This document shows positions 5,516-5,872 of a stretch of 5,872 bases of DNA, piece after piece. Source of the DNA: Chamaesiphon sp. (GTDB taxonomy: Bacteria; Cyanobacteriota; Cyanobacteriia; Cyanobacteriales; Chamaesiphonaceae); the NCBI GenBank assembly GCA_026785875.1, contig JAJAZF010000246.1, positions 1 through 5,872 of the forward strand, in the 5' to 3' direction. A program made the translations under genes and the position numbers. Each line of letters opens with the position of its first letter. Position 1 is the first letter of the stretch. The notes below the pieces were generated by a model that saw only the letters and a list, made by a program, of their open reading frames with translations, did no database searches and was not told the origin of the DNA.

Positions 5516-5762
5516 AATCTACATCTCTTGAAGATCGATACCGCAAGCGAAAACCAAGCTCATAGGTAAAGATCGCCAGAAAAAAATTGGGTCTTGGGAA
5601 CCAGGACTTCTGCCCTTGGAGGAAATATCAGACCAACAGATCTATTTAGTTCCAGCGGCATTTTCCAGTGAATGGGGAAGCCTGTATTTATGGCTTAGGC
5701 AATGAATATAGGCAGTTCACTTCGTATTTTACTTATAGTTCATCGATCGAGGTACTGCAAGA
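5516..5762. promoter_or_regulatory. Spacer between psbD terminator and psbC
   Basis: This stretch should hold the promoter and leader of psbC. The best -10-like box is TATAGT (5734-5739), without a matching -35 box, so the promoter is not fixed. A frame without a start codon runs from 5532 to a TGA at 5703-5705 and reads rather like protein toward its end (DQQIYLVPAAFSSEWGSLYL). It could be a gene remnant or chance. Confidence 0.4.
5749..5752 (+). promoter_or_regulatory. Ribosome binding site of psbC
   Basis: GAGG lies 10 bases before GTG 5763-5765 and supports that codon as the start over the in-frame ATG at 5787, which has no such site at usual spacing. Confidence 0.55.
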
Positions 5763-5872
5763 GTGGAAACGCCCTTTAATACTACAATGGTTTCGGGTGG
5801 TGGACGCGATCAAGAATCATCTGGGTTCGCCTGGTGGTCTGGAAATGCGCGTCTGATCAATCTGTCTGGTAA
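5763..5872 (+). CDS. psbC: Photosystem II CP43 chlorophyll protein, N-terminal part (cut by window edge)
   Basis: CP43 is the inner chlorophyll a antenna of photosystem II and helps bind the manganese cluster. The 36 visible codons read, from GTG, VETPFNTTMVSGGGRDQESS and then GFAWWSGNARLINLSG. The GRDQ.S.GFAWW.GNARLINLSG stretch is the hallmark of PsbC. It differs from IsiA or Pcb antenna proteins, which begin differently (for example YDWWAGNARF). GTG with VET.FN matches the GTG start known in plastid psbC; ATG 5787 is the alternative. An in-frame TAG at 5736-5738 bars a longer N-terminus. The frame has no stop through the window end, so intactness is unknown. Unusually, the gene begins about 300 bases after psbD instead of inside it. 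Confidence 0.93.
   Translation, partial: METPFNTTMVSGGGRDQESSGFAWWSGNARLINLSG

Noticed and set aside
5702..5779. 25-codon frame starting with an ATGA overlap and ending in SGNAL-stop
   Set aside because: Not taken as a gene: only the last codons are meaningful, and they are treated as a possible relic of the psbD tail.
5668..5856. 62-residue plus-strand frame covering the psbC start
   Set aside because: Runs out of frame through the clear PsbC N-terminus and ends inside it; a shadow.
5763..5872. Possibility that the right-edge gene is isiA or a Pcb antenna gene
   Set aside because: The GRDQESSGFAWWSGNAR sequence followed by LINLSG is that of PsbC; IsiA and Pcb proteins lack the GRDQ segment.

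Overview
The window looks like chromosomal DNA of a cyanobacterium. It carries photosystem II genes (psbD and the start of psbC), a group 2 sigma factor of cyanobacterial type and a small UPF0367 protein typical of cyanobacteria. It also has three copies of the HIP1 octamer GCGATCGC (2111-2118, 3204-3211, 3838-3845) and more than a dozen CGATCG cores. The genus cannot be named from this stretch alone.

Layout, left to right. At 1-107 is the end of an insertion sequence: the first 16 codons of an IS5-type transposase on the minus strand, preceded by a long perfect hairpin. At 280-1236 (minus) is the sigma factor, with an intrinsic terminator right after its stop. A 418-base gene-free stretch (1237-1654) follows, with a 16-base palindrome and two small direct repeats. 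At 1655-2272 (plus) is a histidine phosphatase with a TTG start. Its 3' end overlaps by 39 bases, tail to tail, the YacP/Rae1-like NYN nuclease gene (2234-2821, minus). Then come an ECF/CbiO-like ABC ATPase (2957-3646, minus) and UPF0367 (3712-3987, minus), 65 bases apart and possibly co-transcribed.

The right third belongs to photosystem II. A 408-base gene-free stretch ends in a promoter-like region and leads into a complete psbD (4396-5460), closed by a strong intrinsic terminator. About 300 bases after the psbD stop, psbC begins at a GTG (5763) and runs off the right edge.

The most notable point is the psbD/psbC arrangement. In cyanobacteria and plastids psbC usually begins inside the last codons of psbD. 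Here the two genes are separated by a terminator and a spacer. The psbC start region still spells, in another frame, Ser-Gly-Asn-Ala-Leu-stop, which resembles the end of D2 (Arg-Gly-Asn-Ala-Leu-stop). This suggests that the psbC copy came from a normal overlapping psbD-psbC pair and kept a fossil of the lost psbD tail. I see no wholly unknown multi-gene system, CRISPR array, tRNA or rRNA.
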